Of a stretch of DNA of 64,000 nucleotides, positions 62,620 through 64,000 are shown piece after piece. Every line of letters begins with the position of its first letter. The stretch's first letter is position 1. Below the pieces are notes generated by a model that saw nothing but the letters and a program-made list of their open reading frames with translations, did no database searches and had not been told where the DNA came from. Made by a program: the position numbers and the translations under genes. Source of the DNA: an uncultured Collinsella sp. (GTDB lineage: Bacteria; Actinomycetota; Coriobacteriia; Coriobacteriales; Coriobacteriaceae); NCBI GenBank assembly GCA_958405565.1, contig CATYEN010000003.1:1-64000 (forward strand), written 5' to 3'.

Positions 62620-63354
62620 CTATTTGAGGCTGCTGGCGACGATGGGGCGGCCGAGGGCGGCCTCGAAGCGGTCGGCCATCGTGGGGTCGCTGAGCGTGTC
62701 GGTTTGGTTGAGCATGACGCGTGCGGTGCTGAGTCCCAGCGCCTGCATCTCGGCATTGAGCACCTGGGCGACGCGCTCTGGGGTGGCAGCGTCGGTGGGC
62801 TCGCAGCCGCAGCGCTCGCAGAAGAGCTCAGGGCGGTGGACAACCTCGGCGACGGGCTTGCCCAGCCCCGAGGCGCCGACGACCCAGACAACGTTTGCCG
62901 TGGCGGCGGGAATTACCGGCTCCCAGGCGGCATGCGCCTTGAGCGGGAGTCGCTTGCTGCCATCTGCCTCGGCCAACACATAGTCAAAGCGCTGCGCCAG
63001 CTGGTCGATCGGCTCAGCGGGGGCGGAGAGCTTGCCTGTCTCCGGGTCCAAAACACCCGCCTGGCAGATGCTTCCGCGGCTCATGCCAGCGCATACCTTG
63101 CAGGTGCAGCCGGGGGTATGCGCGGCACCCGGCTTCCAAGGCGCGGCATCCAAGCGACGGTTCGACCCGTCCCACGGAACGCCGGCGACGGGAAACATGT
63201 GCGTGGTGGTACAGAGGAGCACGCGGCCGCCAGTGCGCATGAGCTCGAGACCCAGCGTCTTCAGCAGCGTCGACTTGCCGCCACTGCCGATAATCGCGGT
63301 AATGCCCGGCTCGATCCTGAGCGCAGAGGCAAGATTGCCGCTAACCGTTTCCAT
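62620..63354 (-). CDS. yqeC: Selenium cofactor biosynthesis protein YqeC
   Basis: A 244-residue protein of the YqeC family, needed for the selenium-containing molybdenum cofactor in organisms with these hydroxylases. The P-loop-like AIIGSGGKSTLLKTLG is near the N-terminus (about residues 17-32), followed by LLCTTTHMFPV. A Cys-containing piece (CTCKVCAG) is seen in the middle, then VLAEADGSKRLPLKAHAAWEPV, conserved in the family. It is on the opposite strand to its neighbours, back to back with yqeB (102 bases apart). Confidence 0.92.
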   Translation of the reverse strand: METVSGNLASALRIEPGITAIIGSGGKSTLLKTLGLELMRTGGRVLLCTTTHMFPVAGVPWDGSNRRLDAAPWKPGAAHTPGCTCKVCAGMSRGSICQAGVLDPETGKLSAPAEPIDQLAQRFDYVLAEADGSKRLPLKAHAAWEPVIPAATANVVWVVGASGLGKPVAEVVHRPELFCERCGCEPTDAATPERVAQVLNAEMQALGLSTARVMLNQTDTLSDPTMADRFEAALGRPIVASSLK

Positions 63355-63456
63355 CTGTTCACCGCCGTATAATACTGTGATAATAAATAATCATCAGAGT
63401 AGCGGTCGGACCGCTTTTGCTCTGCTCAAACCGTAGCACAGGGAGGTGCCCCGGGA

Positions 63457-64000
63457 ATGCTCGTTTATGTTCGCGGCGCCGGTGATATCGCCACGGGTGT
63501 CGCTGCCCGTTTGGTGCGCGCCGGCGTGTCGGTCGTTATGGCGGATATCGCGGTTCCCACGTGCATCCGTCGCACAATCAGTTTTTGCGAGGCCATTCGC
63601 TTGGGCGAGGTCGAGGTCGAAGGCATTCGCGCTCGCTTGGCGCAGACGCCGGCTGAGGCGCTCGAGATTACCCAAGCGGGAGACGTCGCCGTTGTGGTGG
63701 ACCCTCAGGCCAAGATGCTCGATGAGCTTAAACCCGCGGCTGTGGTCGACGCGATTTTGGCTAAGCGCAACTTGGGCACCACGCGCGACATGGCGCCTGC
63801 CGTCATCGCTGTGGGGCCGGGCTTTACCGCGCCGGTCGATTGCGACGCCGTGGTCGAGACCATGCGCGGGCATTTTCTCGGCCGTGTCATTACCCAAGGT
63901 TCGCCCCAGCCCAACACGGGCGTGCCGGGCATTATCGCCGGCTATGGCAAGGAACGTGTTATCCACAGCCCCGCCGCCGGCGTGTTTAGGTCCGACCATG
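63457..64000 (+). CDS. yqeB: Selenium-dependent molybdenum cofactor protein YqeB, N-terminal part
   Basis: The first 181 codons of YqeB (EF2563-type); the gene runs past the window end. It begins MLVYVRGAGDIATGVAARLV, a Rossmann-like GxGDIATG motif diagnostic of this family, followed by PTCIRRTISFCEAI with the conserved Cys. It is present only in genomes with selenium-dependent molybdenum hydroxylases. GGGAGGTG lies upstream of ATG 63457. selD or related genes might follow beyond the window. Confidence 0.93.
   Translation, partial: MLVYVRGAGDIATGVAARLVRAGVSVVMADIAVPTCIRRTISFCEAIRLGEVEVEGIRARLAQTPAEALEITQAGDVAVVVDPQAKMLDELKPAAVVDAILAKRNLGTTRDMAPAVIAVGPGFTAPVDCDAVVETMRGHFLGRVITQGSPQPNTGVPGIIAGYGKERVIHSPAAGVFRSDH

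Noticed and set aside
59088..62891. 1,267-codon minus-strand frame opposite ygeW, mocA and hydA
   Set aside because: It overlaps four recognised genes and the hydA-yqeC palindrome; none of its translation resembles a protein family.

Overview
The window is high-GC, dense actinobacterial DNA that looks like a gut coriobacterium, most likely Collinsella or a close relative. This rests on the protein character, the fused AccD-AccA, the actinobacterial RpoC layout and the selenium-linked purine genes; no rRNA or taxonomic marker was tested. I see no tRNA, rRNA, CRISPR array or transposase gene.

Layout. (1) 1-9.2 kb: end of rpoB, complete rpoC with an alpha-CTD-like domain at its C-terminus, then a 2,379-bp direct tandem duplication that repeats the rpoC 3' part and the start of an ECF sigma gene, then the intact sigma gene and its membrane partner. 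(2) 9.2-13.5 kb: a repeat-rich 850-bp gap, then rpsL-rpsG-fusA-rpsJ closed by a terminator; tuf is absent. (3) 13.5-25.6 kb: birA divergent from a complete type II fatty-acid operon (fabH, acpP, fabK, fabD, fabG, fabF, accB, fabZ, accC, accD-accA), then a cation-efflux gene and a histidine phosphatase. (4) 26-31.9 kb: rplC to rplX, ending at a terminator after rplX. (5) 32.3-37.7 kb: Gfo/Idh oxidoreductase plus DeoR regulator; an RluA-family pseudouridine synthase and a U32 peptidase on the minus strand. (6) 38-64 kb: a selenium-dependent molybdenum hydroxylase and purine-degradation locus (ridA, YheO-type regulator, NCS2 permease, ssnA, ygfK, ferredoxin, xdhD, a second YheO-type regulator, dpaL, ygeY, ygeW, mocA, hydA, yqeC, yqeB). 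A 6-kb accessory island (48.9-55.1 kb) splits it; the island holds an AbiEi/endonuclease-like gene, an AAA ATPase, an ATPase remnant and unknown genes.

How the genes work together. In region 6 the permease would bring in purines. YqeB, YqeC and MocA would build the selenium-containing molybdenum cofactor. XdhD, the ferredoxin and YgfK would form a redox system acting on purines. SsnA, HydA, YgeW, YgeY and DpaL would deaminate, open and break down the ring products to ammonia and pyruvate. This fits known anaerobic purine use by gut bacteria; the order of steps here is inference.

The most unusual signal is non-coding. Several families of palindromic elements keep a conserved loop or core while their stems change in a base-paired way. 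The strongest is a 67-68-nt core present three times (9.7, 25.7 and 57.4 kb), flanked by long inverted arms (25-40 bp) that are unrelated from copy to copy. Two copies sit just upstream of ribosomal-protein promoters. Others include 61-62-bp-period hairpin arrays in the island, an 80-bp-period hairpin triplet at 34.3 kb, and paired 125-bp palindromes at 9.2-9.5 kb.
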